DNA of 64,000 nt, taken from the NCBI RefSeq assembly GCF_000307225.1, contig NZ_HE978618.1:140778-204777 (forward strand), read 5' to 3'. This DNA comes from Anaerococcus vaginalis. GTDB taxonomy: Bacteria > Bacillota > Clostridia > Tissierellales > Peptoniphilaceae. The translations under genes and the position numbers were made by a program. Shown piece after piece: positions 43,715-52,149 of this stretch; positions within the stretch are counted from its first letter, which is position 1; each line of letters opens with the position of its first letter. The notes under the pieces are model-generated. The model ran no database searches. It was not told the DNA's origin and worked only from the letters and a program-made list of their open reading frames with translations.

Positions 43715-44752
43715 TTACTCCTTACTAACAATTTGTGCTGTAGTTTTTCCGATAAATAAATCAGCATCAAATTTCGTTATCTTTTTATATGGTTTTTTCT
43801 TTATTATTTTAAATAATTCCCTTGCAGACTCATAGGCAATTTCTGATGCGGGTTGGATTATAGTTGTGATTGGTTTTAGTAAATATTTATTTATTTCTAA
43901 TCCATCAAAACCTACAATCGAATAATCTTGTGGAACTTTTTTCCCAAAATCATCTAAAGCCTTGATTGCTCCCATAGCAACTGTGTCGGATATGGCAAAA
44001 ATTGCTGTACAATCTATTTTTTCTTTTACAATTTTTTTCCCAATTTCATATCCGTTTTCTAAGGAATAAGGATTTACGCCTTTTTTTGGAGGAAGAATTA
44101 AATTTTCGTCAAAATTTATTCCGTTTTCATCAAGGGCTTTTTTATAACCCATAAGTCTTAACTTTCCTATACTTTCATCATTAGTTCTTGGTGCGATAAA
44201 AGCGATTTTTTTATGGCCTAGGCTTATTAAATGATTTACTATTTTTTCACTTTGTACAAAATCATCAACGCCCAAACAAGCTGACCTATCAATTTGTAAA
44301 TCTTTATTTATTATAGTTGTCATTGTAAAGGGAATATCCAAAGATTTTAATTTTTTCCTGTCATTTACGAAATATCCACCCAAAAATATTATTCCTTCAG
44401 GTTTTAAATTTTTTACAACCTTGTGTGCGATATCTACTTCGCTTAAATGCTCCTCAACTTTTTGTAAAGCAAAAGTGTAACCAGCTTTTGTAATTTCTTC
44501 TTCAAGAACTTTTAACATTGGCGTAAAAAAAGGATTTGTGATTCCCTTTATGAGGACTACTATAGTTTTTGTTTTTGTTATTTTTAAGTTTCTAGCATTT
44601 TGGTTTGGAACATAACCTAATTTGTCTATGGTTTTTAGAATTTTTTTCTTTGTTTGTTCATTTATTTCTTCACCATTATTTATAGCTCTTGAAACTGTAC
44701 TTATGCTTACCCCACACAAAGATGCTATTTCCTTTATGGTTACTCTTTTCAC
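43715..44752 (-). CDS. malR: LacI/GalR family regulator of the maltodextrin locus
   Basis: 345 residues. The N-terminal helix-turn-helix VTIKEIASLCGVSISTVSRAINNGEEINEQTKKKIL and hinge GYVPNQNARNLK are textbook LacI. The periplasmic-binding-like effector domain follows (FFTPMLKVLEEEITKAGY, FAISDTVAMGAIKALDDFG, STVSIVGFDGLEINKYL-like). It is encoded between malG and malQ. A palindromic site at 48080-48096 over the malE start region is its likely operator, and maltose or maltodextrin the likely inducer. Confidence 0.88.
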   Translation of the reverse strand: MKRVTIKEIASLCGVSISTVSRAINNGEEINEQTKKKILKTIDKLGYVPNQNARNLKITKTKTIVVLIKGITNPFFTPMLKVLEEEITKAGYTFALQKVEEHLSEVDIAHKVVKNLKPEGIIFLGGYFVNDRKKLKSLDIPFTMTTIINKDLQIDRSACLGVDDFVQSEKIVNHLISLGHKKIAFIAPRTNDESIGKLRLMGYKKALDENGINFDENLILPPKKGVNPYSLENGYEIGKKIVKEKIDCTAIFAISDTVAMGAIKALDDFGKKVPQDYSIVGFDGLEINKYLLKPITTIIQPASEIAYESARELFKIIKKKPYKKITKFDADLFIGKTTAQIVSKE

Positions 44753-44756
44753 TTTT

Positions 44757-45593
44757 TTATCCTTTTATAGCTCCTGCTGCAACTCCCTTAACTATATGTT
44801 TTTGCATAGTCAAATAAAATACTATAACTGGTAACATACTAAGAACAAGCATAGCCATCATAGCTCCAAGGTCTTTATTTCCGTTACTTCCTACAAGCAT
44901 TTGAATTACAACTGGAACAGTTTTATATGGTGTACTTACTCCGATTACAAGATATGGTAGAAGATAGTCGTTCCAAATCCACATAGTATTTAAAATCGCA
45001 ACAGTAATAGCTGTTGGTTTTAAAATCGGAAGAATTATATAAAAGAAATGTTTTATTGGTGAACATCCATCTATCATTGATGCTTCTTCTATTTCTAATG
45101 GAATAGATTTTATAAAACCTGCAAACATAAATACTGAAAGTCCACTTCCAAATCCTAAGTATAAAACAACCATACCAATTGGGTTATTTAAGTGTAGAAA
45201 ATCTGCTACTTTTATTGTAGGAAACATAACCATTTGGAAAGGAACTATCATTGAAAAGACAAATAAATAATAAATTACTTGTGTAAATTTATTTTTAACT
45301 CTTGTCAAATAATAAGCTGTCATAGCTGATAAAAGTACAACTACTGCAACTGATATTATTGTTATAAAAAATGACCAACCTGCTGCTTGGAAAAATCCTG
45401 TTCTTGCAAGTCCAGAAATATAATTTTCAAGCCCTGCAAAAGCTTCTCCTTTTGGAAAAGTAAATGGCGAATCGCTTATAAAAAATCTTCCTTTAAAAGA
45501 GTTTACAAGGATAAATCCAATAGGAAATAAAAATATTCCTAATAGAACTAACATTATTACAAATAAAATTGAATTTATAGTTTTTTCTTTCAT
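44757..45593 (-). CDS. malG: Maltodextrin ABC transporter permease MalG
   Basis: 278 residues with six hydrophobic segments. The EAA loop EIEEASMIDGCSPIKHFFYIILPILKPT (about 177-204) contacts the ATPase. The C-terminus QKHIVKGVAAGAIKG is typical of MalG-type permeases. It starts directly after malF and is followed by the regulator gene. Confidence 0.92.
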   Translation of the reverse strand: MKEKTINSILFVIMLVLLGIFLFPIGFILVNSFKGRFFISDSPFTFPKGEAFAGLENYISGLARTGFFQAAGWSFFITIISVAVVVLLSAMTAYYLTRVKNKFTQVIYYLFVFSMIVPFQMVMFPTIKVADFLHLNNPIGMVVLYLGFGSGLSVFMFAGFIKSIPLEIEEASMIDGCSPIKHFFYIILPILKPTAITVAILNTMWIWNDYLLPYLVIGVSTPYKTVPVVIQMLVGSNGNKDLGAMMAMLVLSMLPVIVFYLTMQKHIVKGVAAGAIKG

Positions 45594-45594
45594 T

Positions 45595-46440
45595 TTAATG
45601 TTCCACCTCTTTTTCTCTAGTAACTCTGATTTGAAGATAAGCTATGGCTGCTACTATAATAAAGAATATTACGGCTTTGGCTTGACCAACTCCCTCAAAT
45701 CCATTTCTTGAAAACATTGTATCAACTATATTCATCGCAAGCATTTCAGTTTTATACATTGGAGCTCCTGCTGTTAGGGCAAGGTTTTGGTCGTATAATT
45801 TGAAACTATTTGTCAAGGTTAAAAATGTACAAATAGTTATTGATGGCATAACCATTGGAATAGTTATGGATTTTAATGTTTGCCACTTGCTTGCTCCATC
45901 AATTTCTGCAGCTTCTATCAAAGCTGGTGGTACATTTTGAAGTCCTGCTATATAAATTACCATCATATAACCAATTAATTGCCAATTCATAAGAATTACC
46001 AAACCCCAAAAACCATATTTTTGGTTTGCCAAAAGCGTTTGTCCAAAATTTAATAAAAATGAATCAATCATAACTTGCCAAGTATAACCAAGGACGATTC
46101 CACCGATTAAGTTTGGCATAAAAAATACAGTTCTAAATAAATTTTTGCCCCTAATTTTTCTTGTTAGAACAACAGCTAGACCAAAAGCAATAATATTTAT
46201 AGAAATTACACATACAATAGTAAATAAAACTGTAAAAATAAAAGCTTTTCCAAATCTTTGTCCGCTTGAAAGGGCAGTTACATAATTTTGAAAACCTACA
46301 AACTCTGAATTAAAAATTGTAGTAAATTTTGTAAATGAAAGTCCAATTCCTAAAATAAAAGGGATAATAAAAACTATACAAAATACTAAAAAAGTAGGTA
46401 ATACAAAAAATGGGAAATATTTTTTCAATATTTTTTCCAT
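45595..46440 (-). CDS. malF: Maltodextrin ABC transporter permease MalF
   Basis: 281 residues with six hydrophobic segments and EAA loop ALIEAAEIDGASKWQTLKSITIPMVMPS (about 173-200). It lacks the extra periplasmic P2 loop of enterobacterial MalF, as usual in Firmicutes. It forms the translocation pore with MalG. A strong hairpin at 46472-46521 separates it from malE. Confidence 0.92.
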   Translation of the reverse strand: MEKILKKYFPFFVLPTFLVFCIVFIIPFILGIGLSFTKFTTIFNSEFVGFQNYVTALSSGQRFGKAFIFTVLFTIVCVISINIIAFGLAVVLTRKIRGKNLFRTVFFMPNLIGGIVLGYTWQVMIDSFLLNFGQTLLANQKYGFWGLVILMNWQLIGYMMVIYIAGLQNVPPALIEAAEIDGASKWQTLKSITIPMVMPSITICTFLTLTNSFKLYDQNLALTAGAPMYKTEMLAMNIVDTMFSRNGFEGVGQAKAVIFFIIVAAIAYLQIRVTREKEVEH

Positions 46441-46464
46441 AAAAACCTCCTCTATGAATTTTTT

Positions 46465-46521
46465 TAAAAAAAGTCTGAATGTAGGACTGATTTTATAATC
46501 AAGCTAGCATACATTCAGACT
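46465..46521 (-). terminator. Attenuating hairpin between malE and malF
   Basis: The stem AGTCTGAATGTA (46472-46483)/TACATTCAGACT (46510-46521) is followed on the - strand by TTTTTTT. It should cut off most transcripts after malE and so give more binding protein than permease. Confidence 0.8.
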
Positions 46522-46579
46522 ATTTTTTTCTATCTATGATAGATTAATTAAATATATAATCTTTTGTGGCTGCTCATTT

Positions 46580-47941
46580 TTATTTTTCAGCAGCAGCTTT
46601 TTCATCCTTCCAAGATTTAATGAAAGCATCTTTAACTTCGTTCCATTTCATTTCTCCAGAAGCATATTGTCCTAGAGCTTGACCAAAGAAATCTTTGAAT
46701 GCTTGGCTTGGGAATGATGTAAAGTTCCAGTCAACATTGTATAGGTCTTTGTTAGACATATATTTTACAACTTCTTTTGCAAGTGGATCTGTTGGTTGAT
46801 CTTTTTCTCCGAATGTATCAAATGGTGAAATAAATCCTAGATCCTTTGTTACAAATTCTTTTCCTTTATCAGATGTGAATAACCAAGTTAAGAATTTTTC
46901 TGTTGCTTTTTGATCTTCTTCGCTAGCTTTTGAGTTTATAGAGAAGAAGTTTTCAGTACCAATACAAATTCCTTGTTTTTCTTCACCTTTAACACCTGTA
47001 TAAATTGGTAAGAATTTAATATTTTCTTCTTTAACTTTGTTTCCAGAAACTTCAGAAATTTGGCTCCAAGCCCAGTTTCCATTTTGAACAAAAGCAGCTT
47101 TTTCAAGAGCAAATTCAGCCATAGAATCTGTTACAGCTTTTCCAGTTAAAGCATTTGGTGCAACTGTAGAATTTTGGATATAAAGATCAAATATATTTTT
47201 GAAATTGTCAGCATATTTGAATTTAACTTCTTTCATATCCTTAACTTTGTTGTCTTTATATTCATAATAAATTGGTAAGTTAGCTAAGTGAGTTTGCCAT
47301 CTCCAGTCTTCGCCTGGTTTTAAAGATGTACAAGCAAAAGCACCATCAATGCCAAGTTCTTCTTTTTTAGCTTGCATATCTTCAGCAACTTCTTTTAATT
47401 TTTCGAAATTTTTAATTTCATCAACGCTTTTAATTTTTGCGCCTTCAAGTTTTATATATTTTTGTAAAATTGCATCGTTGTAGATGATTCCGTATCCTTC
47501 AACTACATAAGGAATACCAAAAACTCCATCTCCATCTTTAACAGCAAGTTCTTTGTCTATAAGATGTTTATAAAGTTCAGAATCTTTTAAATCTTTTGTG
47601 TAATCTTTCCAATTTTGATAACCAATAGGTCCATTGATTTGGAAAAGAGTTGGTGCATCTTTTTTAGTAATTTCTGCTTTTAAAGTAGATTCATAAGTAC
47701 CACTTGCAGCAGTAACAACTTTTACAGGAACTCCTGTTTCATCTGTATAAGTTTTTGCAATTTTATTCCAAACTTCTTCAACTTCAGGTTTAAAGTTTAA
47801 ATAATAAACAGAACCCTTTGCACTTTCGCCACTTGCTGCATTAGAATTGTTGTCAGCATCTTTTTTTTGTCCACAAGATGTAAGACTTACAGCAGACGCA
47901 AGCACTAAGGCAGCTCCCAATAACGTTTTCTTTAATTTCAT
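46580..47941 (-). CDS. malE: Maltodextrin-binding lipoprotein MalE
   Basis: A 453-residue extracellular solute-binding protein, family 1. The signal peptide KLKKTLLGAALVLASAVSLTSCG carries lipobox LTSC (Cys near 23), then an Asn/Ser linker. Cluster-specific segments include DGVFGIPYVVEGYGIIYN (about 137-154), TDSMAEFALEKAAFVQNGNWAW (about 289-310) and FLTWLFTSDKGKEFV near 368. It is the first gene of the mal locus, directly behind an operator-controlled promoter. Confidence 0.92.
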   Translation of the reverse strand: MKLKKTLLGAALVLASAVSLTSCGQKKDADNNSNAASGESAKGSVYYLNFKPEVEEVWNKIAKTYTDETGVPVKVVTAASGTYESTLKAEITKKDAPTLFQINGPIGYQNWKDYTKDLKDSELYKHLIDKELAVKDGDGVFGIPYVVEGYGIIYNDAILQKYIKLEGAKIKSVDEIKNFEKLKEVAEDMQAKKEELGIDGAFACTSLKPGEDWRWQTHLANLPIYYEYKDNKVKDMKEVKFKYADNFKNIFDLYIQNSTVAPNALTGKAVTDSMAEFALEKAAFVQNGNWAWSQISEVSGNKVKEENIKFLPIYTGVKGEEKQGICIGTENFFSINSKASEEDQKATEKFLTWLFTSDKGKEFVTKDLGFISPFDTFGEKDQPTDPLAKEVVKYMSNKDLYNVDWNFTSFPSQAFKDFFGQALGQYASGEMKWNEVKDAFIKSWKDEKAAAEK

Positions 47942-48079
47942 AAAAAATATTCCTCCATTTTTATTTTAAAACTTTCCAAAAATTAAAGCACAAAGAAAAT
48001 TTCAAAATTCCTCTTCCTAATTTTTTGAAATTTTCGCTTTTTACTTATTAAGATTGAAAATAATAAGCAAACAATTTTC

Positions 48080-48128
48080 GGTATCGTTTCCGTAACTTAA
48101 CTATAGCACAAGTGAAAATAAAAATCAA
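48080..48128 (-). promoter_or_regulatory. malE promoter with LacI-type operator
   Basis: On the - strand, TTGATT (48123-48128), a 17-bp spacer and an extended TGC-TATAGT -10 (48100-48105). Directly downstream is GTTACGGAAACGATACC (48080-48096), an imperfect palindrome centred on the AAACG/CGTTT core usual for LacI/GalR-family sites. Repression by the locus LacI protein, or carbon control through a CcpA-like protein, would fit. Confidence 0.75.
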
Positions 48129-48331
48129 GACTTCTCAAAAAAAAATTGAAATTTTTCAAAAAATAAAATCCCAATATTTCAAAGGATAAAGATAAAAAAT
48201 TTTTTTCTCAAATATTTATTTCAAAATTTATAAAAAATTTTACAAATTATCACAAAATTTGTTAAAAAGTAATAATGATTTCCTTCTTATCCTTCTAAAA
48301 ATAATTTTATAGAAAATTTTTCAAATAAAAA

Positions 48332-48368
48332 CACCTTTATTTGATAATTTTCTTATCAAGTAAAGGTG
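48332..48368 (-). terminator. Terminator after the two small membrane-protein genes
   Basis: CACCTTTATTTGATAA, a short loop, TTATCAAGTAAAGGTG, followed on the - strand by TTTTTATTTG. The stretch between this hairpin and the malE promoter (48130-48330) is AT-rich and holds nothing I can identify. Confidence 0.75.
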
Positions 48369-48415
48369 GTAAGATTAATTTAAAATTTTTAAATAGATTT
48401 TTAAATTTACAAGAT

Positions 48416-48682
48416 TTAGAGGAAATCATATCCTATAGTCATAGTAATTGGAAAGGCTAAAATTAATAAAATATTTAAAATTAACAAGATTTTATTTCTA
48501 TTTTTTACAGAAAATATAATCCCCACTATGCCCAAAATAGGACAAATAAAAACTGTTGCAAGTCCTATTGGCCTTAGACCATTTCCAAAAATAAATTCTA
48601 GGCTATTAGCTGGCAAGATTAAAGATATAATCCAAATTACAAGTCCAAATATAAATACAAATTTTTCTATTTGTTTTTTCAT
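48416..48682 (-). CDS. Small membrane protein of unknown function
   Basis: 88 residues with three hydrophobic segments (FVFIFGLVIWIISLILPA, GLATVFICPILGIVGIIFSV, ILLILNILLILAFPITMTIGY) and a basic N-terminus (MKKQIEK). AGGAG precedes the ATG. It follows another small membrane-protein gene by 9 bp. No family is recognised. Confidence 0.6.
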   Translation of the reverse strand: MKKQIEKFVFIFGLVIWIISLILPANSLEFIFGNGLRPIGLATVFICPILGIVGIIFSVKNRNKILLILNILLILAFPITMTIGYDFL

Positions 48683-48691
48683 TTTTTTCTC

Positions 48692-48955
48692 CTAAAATAA
48701 ATCACAAAAACTTGAAATTATTATAATTACAGAACCAAACATCATCAAAAAGCTAAAAACAAATTCGATTTTGCTTAAATTTTTTCTTTTTACAAAAGTT
48801 TTATGAACTATGCCAAATAAAATCATTGTAGAAAATATTGCATTTGCTCCACTAGTTTGCAAATTCTTAAACCAAGATATCACCATCACAAGAATATATG
48901 CAAGACTTGCACCTATAATTTGAAAATTTGCTGTATTATCTTTCATTTTTCCCAT
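48692..48955 (-). CDS. Small membrane protein of unknown function
   Basis: 87 residues with about three hydrophobic segments (FQIIGASLAYILVMVISWF, AIFSTMILFGIVHKTFV, FVFSFLMMFGSVIIIISSF). It is the first gene of a two-gene unit of hydrophobic peptides. The layout resembles DUF6442-like or immunity-type membrane proteins, but nothing diagnostic is present. Confidence 0.55.
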   Translation of the reverse strand: MGKMKDNTANFQIIGASLAYILVMVISWFKNLQTSGANAIFSTMILFGIVHKTFVKRKNLSKIEFVFSFLMMFGSVIIIISSFCDLF

Positions 48956-49046
48956 CCCACATTTTAAAAATTCAAATAATTAATAACTTTTCTTTCTAAA
49001 TTTTTACCCAAATATTAATATATTGAAGCTATTTTAATAATAAAAA

Positions 49047-49095
49047 GGCTGTTACAAAATGATTGAATGATAGTTATTCATCATTTTACAACAGC
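49047..49095 (-). terminator. CTGTTG-type hairpin terminator
   Basis: GGCTGTTACAAAATGAT, 16 bases, ATCATTTTACAACAGC, with AAAAA/TTTTT outside. It lies 3 bp beyond the stop codon of the DUF4130 gene. Its ends resemble those of the element at 40921-41053. Confidence 0.7.
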
Positions 49096-49097
49096 AC

Positions 49098-49829
49098 CTA
49101 CTTTTTCCTATTTTTTTCTGGCAAATACTTCCAATATTTTTTTGGCATATTTCCTATCATTAATTTCTTGTTTTTTCTTTCTTTTATAGCTATCACATCA
49201 TAAAATCCTAGCCATAAATTTTGAAAAAATTTCTCCTTATCACTTTCTTCTATATTAACATTTAAAACTTCAACAACTTCTACATTTCCAAAAATTGAAA
49301 TAAAGGCTTTTTTTCTATTTTTATCATAGATTATAAACTTTTCCTTTGGCATTCTTTCTAAAAAATGTCTGGACAAATCTTCCAAAATATAATTGTGCGA
49401 CTCATATTGGGCAAATAAAAATCCATCTTGAATTTCCTTAAATCTCAAAAGTCCCTTTAGGGCGTGAAGCTCTGATTCATAATTTTTTATCATTTTATTA
49501 AAGTCTATGGCATATTTATTGGCAGATTTTGTGATTTTTTCTCCTTTTATAAAGGCAAATTTTATAAGCCTTGCAATTATAGTATCCTTATTTTTATAAT
49601 CTGACCTAAAGGCTATTTTTACATAGCAAAAAAATTCTTCAGAAATATTTTTCTTTATAGAATCTTCCACTCTTTTTGCCTTTTTGAAGTCTGTTTTTAC
49701 ATATTTTTTCTCAATAAAAGAAATTTGGTCTTTTTCACCTTCTATTTTTATTTTGAAAATATCTCTATAAGAAATAAAAATCGCCGTCAAATATCCAGCA
49801 AAAGAATTATCATATACAACAATTTCCAT
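49098..49829 (-). CDS. DUF4130/TIGR03915-type DNA metabolism protein
   Basis: About 243 residues. It begins EIVVYDNSFAGYLTAIF, the characteristic start of proteins always encoded beside the TIGR03916 radical-SAM enzyme. The middle contains ESELHALKGLLRFKEIQDGFLFAQYES and the end HFLERMPKEKFIIYDKNRKKAF, both typical. ATG 49829 is preferred; a GTG at 49838 overlaps the upstream stop codon. A role in DNA repair or modification is assumed in the family from a uracil-DNA-glycosylase-like fusion partner in other species. The activity is unknown. Confidence 0.85.
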   Translation of the reverse strand: MEIVVYDNSFAGYLTAIFISYRDIFKIKIEGEKDQISFIEKKYVKTDFKKAKRVEDSIKKNISEEFFCYVKIAFRSDYKNKDTIIARLIKFAFIKGEKITKSANKYAIDFNKMIKNYESELHALKGLLRFKEIQDGFLFAQYESHNYILEDLSRHFLERMPKEKFIIYDKNRKKAFISIFGNVEVVEVLNVNIEESDKEKFFQNLWLGFYDVIAIKERKNKKLMIGNMPKKYWKYLPEKNRKK

Positions 49830-49834
49830 ATATT

Positions 49835-51070
49835 TCACCCGAAAAATGATAATTGTTCAAAAGATTTTGGCTCAAAAAGACTCAACCTTTCCTTTAAATC
49901 TTTTTGATCCTTGAATTTAAAACCCTGATATTTTCCATTTACAGTTATAAAATTTCTTGCTTTTTTTATAGAAATATTTAAGGCTTTCAAATTCCAATAT
50001 TCAAGTTTCCTATATTTTCTTGCCTTTATTATTTTTTCAGCAGAAACTCTTCCAATACCTGGAATTTTCATCAAATCCCAAAAAGATGCCTTATTTATCT
50101 CCACAGGAAATTTTTCAATATTATTTATTGCCCAATCAGTTTTAGGATCAATCCTTAAATCAAAATTCTTATTTTTTTCATTTAATAAATCCCTTGATCT
50201 AAAACCATAAAATCTCAAAAGCCAATCCGCTTGATAAAGCCTATGTTCTCTCAAAAGAGGAGCTTTTTTTACATCTTTAGTAAATTCACTTTTTACAACT
50301 GGAACAAAGGCTGAATAAAAAACCCTTTTTAATGAATAAGAATCATACAAATTTTCAGCCCTACTTACAATATCAAAATCACTTTCCTTGCCTGCCCCTA
50401 TTATCATTTGAGTTGTTTGACCTGCTGGCAAAAATTTCGGAGTGTGCTTATAAAGTTTTATTTCATTTTGCCTTTGGACAATTTTTTGCTTAGCAAAATC
50501 CATAGAAGACTCAATTGCCCCTATAGATTTTTGAGGAGCCAAAATTTTTAAAGATTTTTCCGTAGGAAGTTCAACATTTACACTCATTCTATCCACCAAA
50601 AGGCCCATTTTTTTGACCAAATCAGACTCTGCCCCAGGAATTGATTTCATATGAATATATCCGTTATAATTATATTCATTTCTCAAGATATCAGCCGTTT
50701 TTATCAAAAGTTCCATGGTGTAATTAGGATTTTTTATAATACCAGATGATAAAAACAATCCCTCAATATAATTTCTCCTATAAAAATTTATAGTTAAGTC
50801 AGCAACCTCTCTCGGAGTAAATTCCGCTCTTTTTATGACATTTGATGACCTATTTATACAATATTCACAATCATAAACACACTTATTAGTAAATAAAATT
50901 TTTAAAAGAGAAATACATCTCCCATCCTCACTCCACGAATGACAAATCCCAGCAATATGACCATTACCCAAGCCTTTAGACGAATTTTTTCTATTAGAAC
51001 CAGAAGACGAACAAGACACATCATATTTTGCTGCATCAGTCAAAATTTCCAATTTTTCTAAAGTATCCAT
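49835..51070 (-). CDS. Putative DNA modification/repair radical SAM protein (TIGR03916 type)
   Basis: 411 residues. The radical-SAM cluster motif CVYDCEYC (about 60-67) binds a 4Fe-4S centre. HSWSEDGRCISLLKILFTNKC precedes it, and the N-terminus SCSSSGSNRKNSSKG is typical. The C-terminus holds a helix-hairpin-helix (MKIPGIGRVSAEKIIKARKYRK, about 330-352), suggesting DNA binding. It is co-transcribed with the DUF4130 gene; the two form a conserved pair whose reaction is not established. Confidence 0.9.
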   Translation of the reverse strand: MDTLEKLEILTDAAKYDVSCSSSGSNRKNSSKGLGNGHIAGICHSWSEDGRCISLLKILFTNKCVYDCEYCINRSSNVIKRAEFTPREVADLTINFYRRNYIEGLFLSSGIIKNPNYTMELLIKTADILRNEYNYNGYIHMKSIPGAESDLVKKMGLLVDRMSVNVELPTEKSLKILAPQKSIGAIESSMDFAKQKIVQRQNEIKLYKHTPKFLPAGQTTQMIIGAGKESDFDIVSRAENLYDSYSLKRVFYSAFVPVVKSEFTKDVKKAPLLREHRLYQADWLLRFYGFRSRDLLNEKNKNFDLRIDPKTDWAINNIEKFPVEINKASFWDLMKIPGIGRVSAEKIIKARKYRKLEYWNLKALNISIKKARNFITVNGKYQGFKFKDQKDLKERLSLFEPKSFEQLSFFG

Positions 51071-51205
51071 ATCTCCCCTCCAATTTTAGACGTTTACTGT
51101 CCTATAATTATATAGGAATTTTTGAGAAAATTCAATATAATAATTTACCCAACCTGTAAAATTTTATTTAAACTTATTCGGAGTATAAAAGTATAGATAT
51201 ATTTA

Positions 51206-51405
51206 CCCCATCTCGAGCGAAGTCGAGAGATCTCTTTTATTTACTTTGCAATTTTTTAAATTTAATCTCGAGATCTTTTGTTTTAGAATTTATTTTGCAA
51301 ATATTTAATGTACGAGACCTCTCCACGCACTCCACTTCGTTCCGCTTGGTCGAGATGGGATTTGTCTTTTATTTACTTTAATTGCTAAAGTTTATATTTT
51401 GTTAT
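51206..51405 (-). repeat. Accessory-region repeat, copy 1 (inverted relative to copy 2)
   Basis: Read on the - strand, it contains CCCATCTCGACCAAGCGGAAC, GTGGAGTGCGTGGAGAG, an AT-rich middle with TTGCAAAGTAAATAAAAGA, and the closing TCTCGACTTCGCTCGAGATGGGG. The ends CCCATCTCGA/TCGAGATGGG are inverted repeats of each other. Similarity to copy 2 extends outward to AAACTTTAGCAATTAAA. No open frame is present, so this is MITE-like. Confidence 0.75.
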
Positions 51406-51464
51406 TTTCATTACTACAAATCAGATTTTATAGGCCTTATTTTTAAAAATTTAAAAAACAAAAA

Positions 51465-51504
51465 AAATCGACTTTAAACTTTCTTTAAAAGCTAAAGTCG
51501 ATTT
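51465..51504. terminator. Strong hairpin in the accessory region
   Basis: AAATCGACTTTA, 16 bases, TAAAGTCGATTT, with A and T runs outside. No adjacent gene ends here, so it is probably a remnant of lost DNA. Confidence 0.5.
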
Positions 51505-51513
51505 ATTTTATAT

Positions 51514-51950
51514 GTCCACTAGCAATACTTTCTGATTTTGGTTCAATCACTCTTATGTCCTTTCTATTCTTTATATCTACAACTTATATATTAAATATCT
51601 TGGCAAATTGACAATTTTTTGTATATTTTTTTATATTATGGGAAAATTTCCTCTTAACAAAATCTTAATTTATTCAATTGTTATCTTGCTTTTTTTGTTT
51701 GACCTATAAACAAATCTTTTAGAAAAATGTCAGATGGCACTACTTTAACAATTAATTTCCACCACTTTTTCTACGAAAACCTATATTATTTTCTTTTTTT
51801 AATAAATCTCCACTATTGTAAAGCTTTATAATATAAGATTTCAGATTTAAAATCCATTCAAATTCTTATAGCCAAACACCTTTATAGTTTTAAAATCTCT
51901 TCTATATTACTATAAATTCTAAGCTTATTTTTTATCCATTGCTAGTGGAC
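51514..51950. mobile_element. 437-bp element remnant with 13-bp terminal inverted repeats
   Basis: GTCCACTAGCAAT (51514-51526) is matched by ATTGCTAGTGGAC (51938-51950); CTGA/TCAG blocks lie just inside and outside. The interior is AT-rich and has no open frame I can assign to a transposase. A related TGTCCACTAATTGC occurs near 11890 beside the arsenic island. The gene-free stretch 51071-52100 otherwise holds only copy 1 of the repeat and a hairpin. Confidence 0.5.
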
Positions 51951-52103
51951 TATCAGAAGTTTTATCTTCTGTTATTATAATGTTACCCAGTAAAATAAAT
52001 TTTAAACGTTTTTTAAAATTTTTTATTTTTTATCTTGAAAATTTCATTATTTTTTCTAATTTCTGATAAAGGGATAAAGGACAAGAATTATTTTTGGTAA
52101 CGT

Positions 52104-52132
52104 TTGTCTAATTTGTATTATTGTTTTATAAT
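52104..52132 (+). promoter_or_regulatory. Promoter of the C69 peptidase gene
   Basis: TTGTCT (52104-52109), a 17-bp spacer and TATAAT (52127-52132). GGTAACGTTTG just upstream of the -35 resembles half of a LacI/CcpA-type site. Confidence 0.65.
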
Positions 52133-52149
52133 ATTATTGGAGGTAGATT

